Shown here: one piece after another, positions 16,214 through 23,789 of the stretch | How positions within the stretch are numbered: the stretch's first letter is position 1 | Layout: every line of letters starts with the position of its first letter | Assembly: GCF_030817175.1 (NCBI RefSeq) | Contig: NZ_JAUSYY010000001.1 | Location: forward strand, 2,232,001-2,296,000 | Source: Agromyces ramosus | GTDB taxonomy: Bacteria; Actinomycetota; Actinomycetes; Actinomycetales; Microbacteriaceae | Direction of reading: 5' to 3' | Length of the DNA: 64,000 nt | Notes under the pieces: generated by a model | What the model was told of the DNA's origin: nothing | Database searches by the model: none | Seen by the model: only the letters and a program-made list of their open reading frames with translations | Program-made: the position numbers and the translations under genes

Positions 16214-17572
16214 ATGAAGTCACCAAGAACAGTCGCGATCGCCGGCCTCGCCGCGGTCGCGATGGTGGGCGCTCTCGCCGCCTGCAGCTCGGGCGGCAGC
16301 GACAGCGGCAAGACGGAGCTTCGCGTCGCGACGTTCCCGCCCGGCGCCGACGCCGCCGCCTACGAGGCGTTCGAAGAGCAGGAGGCGCAGTTCGAGGAGG
16401 CCAACCCCGACATCGACGTCATCGGCGTCGAGTACGAGTGGGAAGGCCCGACGTTCGCCGTGCAGCTCGCCGGCGGCAGCCTCCCCGACGTCTTCACCGT
16501 GCCCTTCACCGACTCCAAGACCCTGCTCGAGAACGGCCAGCTCATGGACGTCACCGACGAGGTGAAGGAGCTCGGCTATGCCGACAAGTTCAACCCCGTG
16601 ATCCTCGAGGGCGTGACCGACTCCGACGGCCGCATCTTCGGCTTCCCGCGCCAGGCGTACGCCATGGGCCTGCACTACAACCGCACGCTCTTCGAGCAGG
16701 CCGGTCTCGACCCCGACAACCCGCCCGCGACGTGGGACGAGGTGCGCGAGGCCGCGAAGACGATCTCCGAGCAGACCGGCAAGGCGGGCTTCATGGAGAT
16801 GACGCAGAGCAACACCGGCGGCTGGCAGCTCACGGCGGCCACGGTCGCCCGCGGCGGCTCGATCCAGGAGGACCACGGCGACGGCACGTACACGTCGACG
16901 ATCGCGAACGACGCCACGAAGGCGGCGCTCGAGTTCCTCCAGGCCCTGCGCTGGGAGGACAACTCGCTCGGGTCCAACTTCCTGCTGGACTGGGGCACGA
17001 TCAACCAGGAGTTCGCGGCCGGCAACATCGGCATGTACTCCTCGGGCTCCGACGTGTACACGGCTCTCGTGCGTGACTTCTCGCTGAACCCCGACGACTA
17101 CGGCCTCACCGTCGTGCCCGTCGAGAATGGCGGCGGCACGCTCGGCGGCGGTGACATCGCGGTCGTGAGCCCCACGGTCGACGAGACCACGAAGGCCGCG
17201 GCGGTCACCTGGATCGACTGGTACTACATGCAGAAGCTCCTGAACGAGGATGCCGCCGTCAAGGACGCCGAGACCCTCGCCGCGAGCGACCAGGCCGTCG
17301 GCACTCCGCTCCTTCCGGTGCTGAACCGTGAGACGTACGAGGAATCGCTGACCTGGATCGAGCCGTACATCAACGTGCCGCGCGACCAGATGACGCCGTT
17401 CATCGACGGCGTCTGGGACCAGACTCCCGTGGGCGAGCCGAAGGGCAAGACGCAGGAGATCTACGCCCTGCTCGACGTCGTCGTGCAGGCCGTGCTCACC
17501 GACCAGAACGCCGACATCGACGCGCTCCTCGCGCAGGCCGACGCCGACGCGCAGGCCCTGCTCGACGAGTAA
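16214..17572 (+). CDS. ABC transporter substrate-binding lipoprotein (alpha-glucoside type)
   Basis: A 452-residue family-1 solute-binding protein. The signal peptide ends with the lipobox LAAC, lipidated cysteine C24, followed by a Ser/Gly linker. Mature-domain landmarks include VQLAGGSLPDVFTVPFTDSK and the IFGFPRQAYAMGLHYNRTLFE hinge segment. An AAAGGA ribosome site precedes the ATG. It lies between the alpha-glucosidase and two permeases, matching the layout of AglE/ThuE-type systems. The sugar is inferred from context only. Confidence 0.92.
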   Translation: MKSPRTVAIAGLAAVAMVGALAACSSGGSDSGKTELRVATFPPGADAAAYEAFEEQEAQFEEANPDIDVIGVEYEWEGPTFAVQLAGGSLPDVFTVPFTDSKTLLENGQLMDVTDEVKELGYADKFNPVILEGVTDSDGRIFGFPRQAYAMGLHYNRTLFEQAGLDPDNPPATWDEVREAAKTISEQTGKAGFMEMTQSNTGGWQLTAATVARGGSIQEDHGDGTYTSTIANDATKAALEFLQALRWEDNSLGSNFLLDWGTINQEFAAGNIGMYSSGSDVYTALVRDFSLNPDDYGLTVVPVENGGGTLGGGDIAVVSPTVDETTKAAAVTWIDWYYMQKLLNEDAAVKDAETLAASDQAVGTPLLPVLNRETYEESLTWIEPYINVPRDQMTPFIDGVWDQTPVGEPKGKTQEIYALLDVVVQAVLTDQNADIDALLAQADADAQALLDE

Positions 17573-17651
17573 GGCCCGTCAGAGTCCAGCGGATGCCGCA
17601 GCGCACGCCCTCACGTGGCGCTGCGGCATCCGCCCCACCCGAAGGAACCCG

Positions 17652-18632
17652 ATGACCCTCACCGCGAAGCCGCCCGCCGCGGCACCGCCGGGCGACGAGC
17701 GCGGCCATGCCGTGGCATCCGTCAGCCCGAGACGCCCGAGGAACCTCCGCAGCTGGGTGCGCGGGGGCGGGCTCTCGACGCTCGCCTTCCTCGCGCCGAT
17801 GCTCCTCGTCTTCACGATCTTCAGCTGGTCGCCGATCGTGCAGTCGGTCATCATGAGCCTCCAGAAGACGAACCTCCTCGACCCGCCGACGTGGGTCGGC
17901 CTCGACAACTTCGTACACGTGCTGAACGATCCGCTGCTCGGCACGGCGGTCATGAACACCCTCTCCTTCGCGCTGCTCGCGCTCGTCTTCGGGTTCCCGC
18001 TGCCGATCCTCGTCGCCGTGCTCATGAGCGAGGTGCGCCGGGCGAAGGGTTTCTACAGCGCGCTCGCGTACCTGCCGGTCGTCGTTCCGCCCGTGGTGGC
18101 GGTGCTCCTCTGGAAGGTCTTCTACGACGCGAGCCCGACGGGCCTGTTCAACACGATCCTCGGATGGGTCGGCATCCCGCCGCAGCCGTGGCTGCAGTCG
18201 TCGGCGACCGCGATGCCCTCGCTCGTGCTCGAGGCGACCTGGGCCGGTGCCGGCGGGGCGATCATCATCTACCTCGCGGCGCTGCTCAGCGTGCCACCGG
18301 AGCTCTACGACGCGGCCGAGGTCGACGGCGCCTCGATCTGGAACAAGATCTGGCACGTCACGCTGCCGCAGATGCGGGGCATCCTCTTCATCATGCTGAT
18401 CCTGCAGGTCATCGCGACCGCACAGGTCTTCCTCGAGCCGTTCCTCTTCACGGGCGGAGGGCCGAACAACGCGACGGTCACGATCCTGCTGCTCATCTAT
18501 CGCTCTGCCTTCCAGAACAGTCTCGGCGGCGACTACGGGGAGGCGACCGCGCTCTCGGTCATGCTCGCGATCGTGCTCGCCCTCCTCAGCTGGCTGTACT
18601 TCAAGCTCACCGAACGCTGGAGCACCTCATGA
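17652..18632 (+). CDS. ABC sugar permease, MalF type
   Basis: A 326-residue permease with six predicted transmembrane segments after a Pro/Ala-rich, then basic, cytoplasmic N-terminus of about 40 residues. The EAA loop is visible as VPPELYDAAEVDGASIWNKI. AAGGAA precedes the ATG. The stop overlaps the next permease start (ATGA at 18629). It pairs with the second permease to form the channel of the alpha-glucoside importer. Confidence 0.93.
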   Translation: MTLTAKPPAAAPPGDERGHAVASVSPRRPRNLRSWVRGGGLSTLAFLAPMLLVFTIFSWSPIVQSVIMSLQKTNLLDPPTWVGLDNFVHVLNDPLLGTAVMNTLSFALLALVFGFPLPILVAVLMSEVRRAKGFYSALAYLPVVVPPVVAVLLWKVFYDASPTGLFNTILGWVGIPPQPWLQSSATAMPSLVLEATWAGAGGAIIIYLAALLSVPPELYDAAEVDGASIWNKIWHVTLPQMRGILFIMLILQVIATAQVFLEPFLFTGGGPNNATVTILLLIYRSAFQNSLGGDYGEATALSVMLAIVLALLSWLYFKLTERWSTS

Positions 18633-19609
18633 CCACCACGCAGACCCCGGTGTTCGAGGAGGTCGCGGCGCCACGGGGCGTTCGCGGTGTCGTCGCCCGA
18701 CGCCGCGCCGCGCGTCGTGAAGACGACCACGGCGATCGCGCGATCGTCTCCGGCTACGACCGCAAGAAGCCGAGCGTCAAGCTCGGCATGAGCGGGGTGC
18801 ACCTCTTCCTCTTCGTGGGGCTCGTGGTGGCCGGCCTCGGGCCGCTGCTCTGGCTCGCGAAGTCGGCGATCACCCCGACGCAGGACACGCTGCGCCAGCC
18901 GCTCGCGCTCTGGCCCAACGGCGTCGACTGGGCCAACATCCCCCAAGCGTGGAACGACGTGCACATCGACCAGTTCTTCTGGAACACGATCGTGATCGCG
19001 GCGGGCTCGTGGTTCTTCCAGCTGCTCATCGCGACCACCGCCGGCTACGCGCTCTCGGTGCTGCGGCCGAGGTACGCGCCGATCCTGAACGGCGCGATCC
19101 TCGCGACGCTCTTCATCCCGGCGGTCGTGCTGCTCGTGCCGCTCTACCTCACGATCGTGAACCCGCCGCTCCTCGGCGACGTCTCGCTGCTCAACAACTA
19201 CCTCGCGGTGTGGCTGCCGGCGGCGGCGAACGCGTTCAACATCCTGCTCGTGAAGCGCTTCTTCGACGCACTGCCGCGCGAGGTGTTCGAGGCGGCTCGC
19301 ACCGACGGGGCCGGGCCGTTCCGCCTCTTCTGGTCGATCGTGCTTCCGATGTCGAAGCCGATCCTCGGCGTCGTCTCGGTGTTCGCGATCATCGCCGCGT
19401 GGAAGGACTTCCTCTGGCCGATGCTCGTGCTGCCCGATCCGGCGGTGCAGCCGCTCTCGGTGCGGCTGCCCGCGGTGCAGCAGTCGATCGAGCTCGACGT
19501 GTTCCTCGCGGCGCTCGCCATCTCGTCGCTCATCCCGGTCGCGCTGTTCCTCGTGTTCCAGGGGGTGTTCCTGCGCTCGGCCGGCCTCGGCGGTGCGGTG
19601 AAGGGGTGA
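18629..19609 (+). CDS. ABC sugar permease, MalG type
   Basis: A 326-residue permease with a basic N-terminal extension of about 50 residues (RGVVARRRAARREDDHGD) before the first transmembrane segment. The EAA loop LPREVFEAARTDGAGPFRLF is intact, unlike the interrupted homologue at 11028-11992. The start overlaps the previous stop. No MalK/MsmX-like ATPase follows; in actinobacteria a shared MsiK-type ATPase elsewhere usually serves such importers, so I infer that here. Confidence 0.93.
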   Translation: MTTTQTPVFEEVAAPRGVRGVVARRRAARREDDHGDRAIVSGYDRKKPSVKLGMSGVHLFLFVGLVVAGLGPLLWLAKSAITPTQDTLRQPLALWPNGVDWANIPQAWNDVHIDQFFWNTIVIAAGSWFFQLLIATTAGYALSVLRPRYAPILNGAILATLFIPAVVLLVPLYLTIVNPPLLGDVSLLNNYLAVWLPAAANAFNILLVKRFFDALPREVFEAARTDGAGPFRLFWSIVLPMSKPILGVVSVFAIIAAWKDFLWPMLVLPDPAVQPLSVRLPAVQQSIELDVFLAALAISSLIPVALFLVFQGVFLRSAGLGGAVKG

Positions 19610-19656
19610 GTGCAGGCTGGGCGACGGATGCCTCGCGCTTGCGTAAGCTGGCCGGC

Positions 19657-20130
19657 GTGGGTCATCCGCAGGTCGTCGATCCGGCGCATCCGCTCATCGA
19701 ACGCGTGCGCCGCATCTGCTTCGAGCTGCCCGAGGTGGTCGAGGTCGAGGCGTGGGGAAGACCCACGTTCCGCGCGGCGAAGCCGATCTTCGTCCATGTC
19801 GCCGCGACCGCCGAGAACCCGTTCTCGATCGTCGTGAAGACCGACCCCGACGAGCATCTCGCGCTCATCGAAGACGGCCGGTTCTTCGGCGTGCCGTACT
19901 ACGACCGCGCTCGCTGGCTCGGTACCGACCTCGACGCACCCGATGTCGACTGGCAGCTGCTCGCCGAGCTCATCGAGACCTCCTACCGGCAGGTGGCGAA
20001 CGTGCGCCAACGCCGGGCGCTCGACCTGCTGCGGCCTTCGCGCACCGGTGAGGAGACGTCCGTCCCGCCCGTCATTCCGGCCGCGCCACCCGTCGCCCGT
20101 CGATTGGCGAGATCGAGACACGTGCGTTAG
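19657..20130 (+). CDS. MmcQ/YjbR-family protein
   Basis: A 157-residue protein with the CyaY-like MmcQ/YjbR fold: RRICFELPEVVEVEAWGRPTF, a strand containing FSIVVKTDPDE, and the loop GRFFGVPYYDRARWLGTDL. The GTG at 19657 is preferred because TAAGCT lies seven bases upstream, the leaderless spacing seen in many genes here. An alternative GTG at 19606 overlaps the permease stop and would add 17 residues. The family is proposed to bind DNA, but its role is not established. The last 30 residues are Pro/Arg-rich and probably disordered. Confidence 0.82.
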   Translation: MGHPQVVDPAHPLIERVRRICFELPEVVEVEAWGRPTFRAAKPIFVHVAATAENPFSIVVKTDPDEHLALIEDGRFFGVPYYDRARWLGTDLDAPDVDWQLLAELIETSYRQVANVRQRRALDLLRPSRTGEETSVPPVIPAAPPVARRLARSRHVR

Positions 20131-20177
20131 AGTTACGTGGTTGCCTGATCGCCGATGAAGCGCGGGCGACATCCCAT

Positions 20178-20250
20178 GCGCCCGTAGCTCAACGGATAGA
20201 GCATCTGACTACGGATCAGAAGGTTGGGGGTTCGAATCCCTCCGGGCGCA
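20178..20250 (+). tRNA. tRNA-Arg (anticodon ACG)
   Basis: A 73-base cloverleaf. The acceptor stem GCGCCCG (20178-20184) pairs with CGGGCGC (20243-20249), with discriminator A at 20250. The anticodon arm is TCTGA-CTACGGA-TCAGA, so the anticodon is ACG, reading CGU/CGC/CGA after A34-to-inosine editing; the editing enzyme TadA is encoded at 25826. The T arm has GGTTCGAATCC. The CCA is not encoded. A strong terminator follows. Confidence 0.97.
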
Positions 20251-20290
20251 CACTGGTTGAGACAGTAGCTCTGTTCATCAGAGGCGTGGC

Positions 20291-20320
20291 GGCTCGCGAA
20301 AGCGGGCCGTTTTCGTTTTT
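20291..20320 (+). terminator. Rho-independent terminator of the tRNA-Arg transcript
   Basis: GGCTCGC-GAAA-GCGGGCC (20291-20308) is a 7-bp stem with a stable GNRA-type loop and one T-G pair. It is followed by GTTTTCGTTTTT, one of the few clear T-tracts in the window. Confidence 0.85.
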
Positions 20321-20602
20321 CCGCCGTGCGTTCGCTCGACCGCGTGCACTGAGATTGTGCCGCGCATCTGCTCGTGCGAATCGGTCACACGGTGACGCGG
20401 GCGCTCGCGAGAGGGTAGGCTCGGCTCACATCTGATTCCCGTGATCGAGAGTTCGGATATGAGGGGTGCGCGCGTCGGGTTCGTCCCGACAACGCAGGAC
20501 CGGGTGGGCTCCCTGCGACAGCGCAGCAGGAAAGTTCCCGGTACCGCCGACCGTGGGGGGCACGTTCGGCCGTCGGGCGCGCTCGAACGCGGGCGCTCCA
20601 CG
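20321..20602 (+). other. Non-coding stretch: promoter and long leader before the DUF998-like gene
   Basis: After the terminator there is no gene I can support for about 280 bases. TAGGCT at 20416-20421 is a good -10 box, giving a leader of about 175 bases to the ATG at 20603. The leader contains the hairpin GTCGGG-TTCGT-CCCGAC (20474-20490) and further GC-rich complementarity. In-frame GTG (20441) and ATG (20459) codons exist upstream, but the peptide they would add is not membrane-like. I recognise no known riboswitch consensus. Confidence 0.45.
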
Positions 20603-21850
20603 ATGCGACGCGTCTACGCCTCGCTCATCGCGGTCGCCGTCACCATCGTGCTGTTCCGGGTCCTCGCACCGCAATCGGCGCTCGCCGGGGCGACGGTCAC
20701 GGTCGAGCTGCTCTGGGCGCTGCCGGCGGTGCTGGGCGGCGCGGCCGTCGGCATGACGCTCGTCGTGGCATCCGCCTCACGAGCAGGTCTGGCGGGCATG
20801 GCGCGCTTCGGGCTGCCCGACTTCGGCACATCCGGACGGGCGCTGTCGAACGCCCTCGCCTGGGCGACGATCGGCGTGCTCGCGGTGCACTTCACGGCAG
20901 CCGCCTTCGAGCTGCTGCCCGGCGGGCACCGCGCCGTTGCCGCGATCATCGGCGGCTCGCTCGGAGTCGGCACGTATCACCTGCATCGTCACGCCATCGA
21001 GCACGACGCGTACCGGACGTTCAACCTCGTGGCCATGCTCCTCGCCTCGGGGAGCCTTGCCAGCATGAGCATCACGCCGACCGGCGAATGGTGGACCCGG
21101 AACTTCAGCACGCTCGGCACCTCCGACGACATTGCTGCGGCCTGCTTCAACATCGCGATCATCGTGTCGGGCGCGGGCATGGCGCTCCTGTCCGGGGGAC
21201 TGACGCGGGCGCTCGTCTCCGACGCCTACCGCGTGCGGCGGGGGCGCCTCGTCACGATGCGCGCGCTCATCGTACTGATCGGGCTCGGTCTCGCGGGGGT
21301 CGGCATGGTACCGATCGACGGCGACACCGTGCTGCACAACGTGTTCGCCGCTTCGGCCGCAGGGGCGTTCGCGTTCCTCTGCCTCAGCATGGTGATCTGG
21401 GCGGCGAGGATGCCTCGCGCCCTCGTCGCCTTCTCGTACGGCGCATTGGGGCTCGAGCTGTTCGCATTGTTCGCGTACGACGTGCTGGGCCTGTTCAACC
21501 TGACGGTGTTCGAGATCATCGCCTTCACGCTCGTGTTCGCGTGGCTCATCGCACTCGTCGCGACGACCGCCGGCCATGCGCACGCGGTGGGGCTCCACCA
21601 CGACTTGGCGGCCCGCCGGCATGCCGTCACCGCAGGCCTCGGCACCCGACGCGGCCAGTCGGGGTCGAGCAGTCCCGACTCGCGCCCAGTGGAGCGAGCG
21701 CCGCATCGGCAGCGGCGCTCCGCTTGGACGAGCGCACGCGTGCGACGCGCGACGCGTCGCGTCCAGCAACCGCGCCACCAGCAACGCGTGAGGTGGCGAC
21801 GCGACGGTCACGCCGACGACCCTCCCGACGTCGTAGCCTTCGCGCAGTGA
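20603..21850 (+). CDS. Multi-pass membrane protein, DUF998-like
   Basis: A 415-residue protein with about eight hydrophobic segments in the first 320 residues. The loop LMSITPTG-like ASMSITPTGEWWTRNFSTLGT resembles the DUF998 signature, where an extracytoplasmic STLG follows the first pair of helices. The last 70 residues are Arg- and Ser-rich and cytoplasmic. The start at 20603 is chosen because the hydrophobic region begins there; the ribosome site is weak. A longer form from GTG 20441 is possible. Function unknown. Confidence 0.65.
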   Translation: MRRVYASLIAVAVTIVLFRVLAPQSALAGATVTVELLWALPAVLGGAAVGMTLVVASASRAGLAGMARFGLPDFGTSGRALSNALAWATIGVLAVHFTAAAFELLPGGHRAVAAIIGGSLGVGTYHLHRHAIEHDAYRTFNLVAMLLASGSLASMSITPTGEWWTRNFSTLGTSDDIAAACFNIAIIVSGAGMALLSGGLTRALVSDAYRVRRGRLVTMRALIVLIGLGLAGVGMVPIDGDTVLHNVFAASAAGAFAFLCLSMVIWAARMPRALVAFSYGALGLELFALFAYDVLGLFNLTVFEIIAFTLVFAWLIALVATTAGHAHAVGLHHDLAARRHAVTAGLGTRRGQSGSSSPDSRPVERAPHRQRRSAWTSARVRRATRRVQQPRHQQRVRWRRDGHADDPPDVVAFAQ

Positions 21851-21978
21851 TGCGTCGGACATCGGTCCGTTCGCTCGCGGCGCACATCGCGCCGGAATCG
21901 TGGACGGCGTGCCGCGTTACCTTCGGTATGGAGTCGAGTCGTCCGGGCTCGACATCTGCACACCAACAGGAGGACGCG

Positions 21979-22029
21979 ATGGCACGCGCATTCGAGCTGG
22001 TCGAGCTGATCGAGCTGGTCGAGCTGTGA
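21979..22029 (+). CDS. 16-residue leader-like micro-ORF, translationally coupled to the GNAT gene
   Basis: ATG at 21979 is preceded by AGGAGG (about five bases spacing), among the strongest ribosome sites in the window. It encodes MARAFELVELIELVEL and stops at 22029. The 3' part is a 9-base tandem repeat (GAGCTGGTC/GAGCTGATC). The stop TGA overlaps the GTG start of the downstream gene as GTGA, so translation is probably coupled. It may be a leader peptide, or only a device to load ribosomes on the GNAT gene. Confidence 0.55.
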   Translation: MARAFELVELIELVEL

Positions 22030-22334
22030 CCGACGACACGACGACCCACGACACCGTCGACATCGTCCGCAACGATGCCGGCCGGCGGTACGAATTGACC
22101 GTCGACGGGGCGCTGGCCGGGTACGCGCAGTTCCGAACCGGCCCCGACACCATCGTCTTCACGCACACGGTGGTGAAGCCCGCATTCGAAGGCCGTGGCC
22201 TCGGCAGCCGACTCGCGAAGTTCGTGCTCGACGACGCGGTCGCGAAGGGCGAGACGATCGTGCCAGAGTGCCCGTTCATCGCCGCGTATCTGCGGCGGCA
22301 CACCGAGTACGAGGCATCCGTCGACTGGCCTTGA
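22026..22334 (+). CDS. GNAT-like N-acetyltransferase (YidJ/Gcn5-related small type)
   Basis: A 102-residue protein of the small GNAT group: strands around VDIVRNDAGRRYELTVDG and GYAQFRTGPDTIVFTHTVV, the acetyl-CoA loop EGRGLGSRLAKFVLDDA (P-loop-like R/Q-x-x-G-x-G/A), and the C-terminal CPFIAAYLRRHTEY motif typical of this subfamily. The GTG start at 22026 overlaps the micro-ORF stop. It has no ribosome site of its own and relies on coupling. The substrate is unknown. Confidence 0.85.
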   Translation: MTDDTTTHDTVDIVRNDAGRRYELTVDGALAGYAQFRTGPDTIVFTHTVVKPAFEGRGLGSRLAKFVLDDAVAKGETIVPECPFIAAYLRRHTEYEASVDWP

Positions 22335-22767
22335 CGCGATGGGTCGGACGTGGGCGCGAACCCCCTGTTCGGGGCGGTGCGCATGTTCTGGCCGGCCGAT
22401 ACGATTCGAGCAAACCCGAGCCGGACCCGAACCGGCAGGCTTGTCGTGCGTCGACAAGCGAGGCGATCGGATGTCCCGCCGACCGCCCGGGCGCGTGCTC
22501 GCCGAGCTCAGTTCGGGTCGCTTGGCGGGAAAGGGGTCTCCTCGGAGGCCGCGATGGGGTGGGAGGTAGGGTTCCCGCCCCATCGTCATGCCTGCGACAC
22601 CTGGCGGCCCGCCTGTCAAGGGGTTTCTGCGCCCGGAGCCGGAGCGTAGAACTGAGAAACGGGATCGCTTGAACCCGAAGGCAGGCCGGGGCGATGTCTG
22701 CGTGAGATCGACACGCGCCCCCCAATGACATCGGCCTCGGCCTGCCGCACTCGATGAGGAGGCCAGG
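22335..22767 (+). other. 433-base intergenic region with hairpin and GTCAA-box promoter
   Basis: No coding frame here has a ribosome site or recognisable protein. It holds GCTTGTCG-TGCGT-CGACAAGC (22439-22459), an 8-bp hairpin without a T-tract, a possible -10 TACGAT at 22399-22404 that could drive a short RNA ending at that hairpin, and the GTCAA-box promoter at 22615-22653. The leader from that promoter to the GTG at 22768 is about 110 bases. Nothing else is recognisable. Confidence 0.4.
22615..22653 (+). promoter_or_regulatory. GTCAA-box promoter upstream of the 83-residue hypothetical gene
   Basis: GTCAAGGGGTT starts at 22615 and the TA of GTAGAACTG is at 22647-22648, 32 bases after the G. 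This is within a base of the other members, although GGGG replaces the usual C-run. Confidence 0.45.
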
Positions 22768-23019
22768 GTGTCGACATCAACAGCTGGTTCCACGATCGAC
22801 GACATGGTCGAACTCGTGCCCCTCGATGCGATGAGCTGGCGCGTGTGCGATGCGCGGTACGCCGACGGCGGGCGCCGCACCATCCTCGGGTACCTCCGGG
22901 AGACCGGGGGCGAGTTCGAGATGATGTGGATGCGGCCGCGACCCGGTGTCTGCTACCGGTACGCCACCTTCGACGACGCGCTTCGCGCGGTTCGGCTGCG
23001 GGTGCATCACCTGCGGTGA
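22768..23019 (+). CDS. Conserved hypothetical protein (83 residues)
   Basis: A GTG start with GAGGAGG five bases upstream. The 83-residue product is a small mixed domain with a conserved-looking segment, MSWRVCDARYADGGRRTILG, and an aromatic stretch EMMWMRPRPGVCYRY followed by a final helix. No membrane segment or known motif is visible. Its upstream GTCAA box places it with the stress-type set. Function unknown. Confidence 0.7.
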   Translation: MSTSTAGSTIDDMVELVPLDAMSWRVCDARYADGGRRTILGYLRETGGEFEMMWMRPRPGVCYRYATFDDALRAVRLRVHHLR

Positions 23020-23049
23020 CGCCGGCGGAGGGCGTCGGTCAGGCGTCGG

Positions 23050-23520
23050 TCAGTCGTCGCTGACGCCGGCGCTGTCGGGCGTTTCGCCGACCGAGACACG
23101 GAGCCGATTGCAGAGCTCGGTGAGCGTGCGGAGCTCGTCGTCGTCGAGGCCCTGCCCGACGTGTCGGTCGATGGCCTCCATGTGCGTGATCGCGACCCGG
23201 CGGAAGAGCGCGAACCCCTCGTTGGTGATGGCGACGACCGTGCCGCGGCCGTCGTTCGGGTCGTGCGTCTTCGCGACGAGTCCGCGCGCGACGAGGCGGT
23301 CGACGAGCCGGCTCACGCTCGGCTGGGTGATGAGCACGTTGCGGTTCAGGTCTTTCAGTCGCAGCCGACGACCCGGCGCACGTGTGATGTTGAAGAGCAC
23401 GTCGTACTCGTTCAGCGAGATGACCTCGCTCGGGAACTCGGCGGCGAGTGCTCGCATGATGGTGACCTGCGTGCGGAACAGCGACTCCCACGCGGCGACC
23501 GTGATCGCGCGATCGCTCAT
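23050..23520 (-). CDS. MarR-family transcriptional regulator
   Basis: A 156-residue winged-helix protein: N-terminal dimerisation helix, recognition region VLITQPSVSRLVDRLVARGLV, the wing DPNDGRGTVVAITNEG, and a C-terminal helix. AAGGGAG precedes the ATG at a good distance. No divergently transcribed target is adjacent, so its regulon is not evident. It differs from the MarR at 60356, which sits beside an exporter. Confidence 0.9.
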   Translation of the reverse strand: MSDRAITVAAWESLFRTQVTIMRALAAEFPSEVISLNEYDVLFNITRAPGRRLRLKDLNRNVLITQPSVSRLVDRLVARGLVAKTHDPNDGRGTVVAITNEGFALFRRVAITHMEAIDRHVGQGLDDDELRTLTELCNRLRVSVGETPDSAGVSDD

Positions 23521-23580
23521 GCCGGCTCCCTTCGATGATCGGACTCATCCAACAATAGGGAACCGCAGGTGGAATCGGTT

Positions 23581-23614
23581 GAGGGCCGGTCGTAGAGGCT
23601 GACGACCGGCCCTC
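23581..23614. terminator. Perfect 13-bp inverted repeat
   Basis: GAGGGCCGGTCGT (23581-23593) pairs perfectly with 23602-23614 around the loop AGAGGCTG. It lies downstream of the minus-strand winged-helix gene and upstream of the MarR gene, so it most likely ends the former's transcript. No T-tract is present on either strand, so a protein-binding site is an alternative. Confidence 0.55.
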
Positions 23615-23789
23615 TCCCTTGCACCAAGAGTGTCCTGCAATCACATTCCACACCGACCGCCACAGCAAACAGTCGGTGCACTTCCGAATATATAACGGAT
23701 CGGTAACGGGCGCTAGTTATCGTTCTGTGATTTTTCGAGATGTGTCGCTGTGGCTCGAGCGAGGCGGGCCGGAGCGCTCGCGCCGAGGC

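Noticed and set aside
20178..20250. tRNA-Arg as an integration (attB) site
   Set aside because: No integrase, no phage genes and no direct repeat of the tRNA 3' end were found in the flanking sequence.
20441..20602. N-terminal extension of the DUF998-like protein from GTG 20441
   Set aside because: The added peptide is not hydrophobic or conserved-looking, and no ribosome site precedes the GTG, so the region is treated as leader with the extension noted as possible.
23640..23789. AT-rich stretch as a remnant of a mobile element
   Set aside because: There are no terminal inverted repeats, target duplications or transposase fragments. Promoter or terminator sequence explains it well enough.
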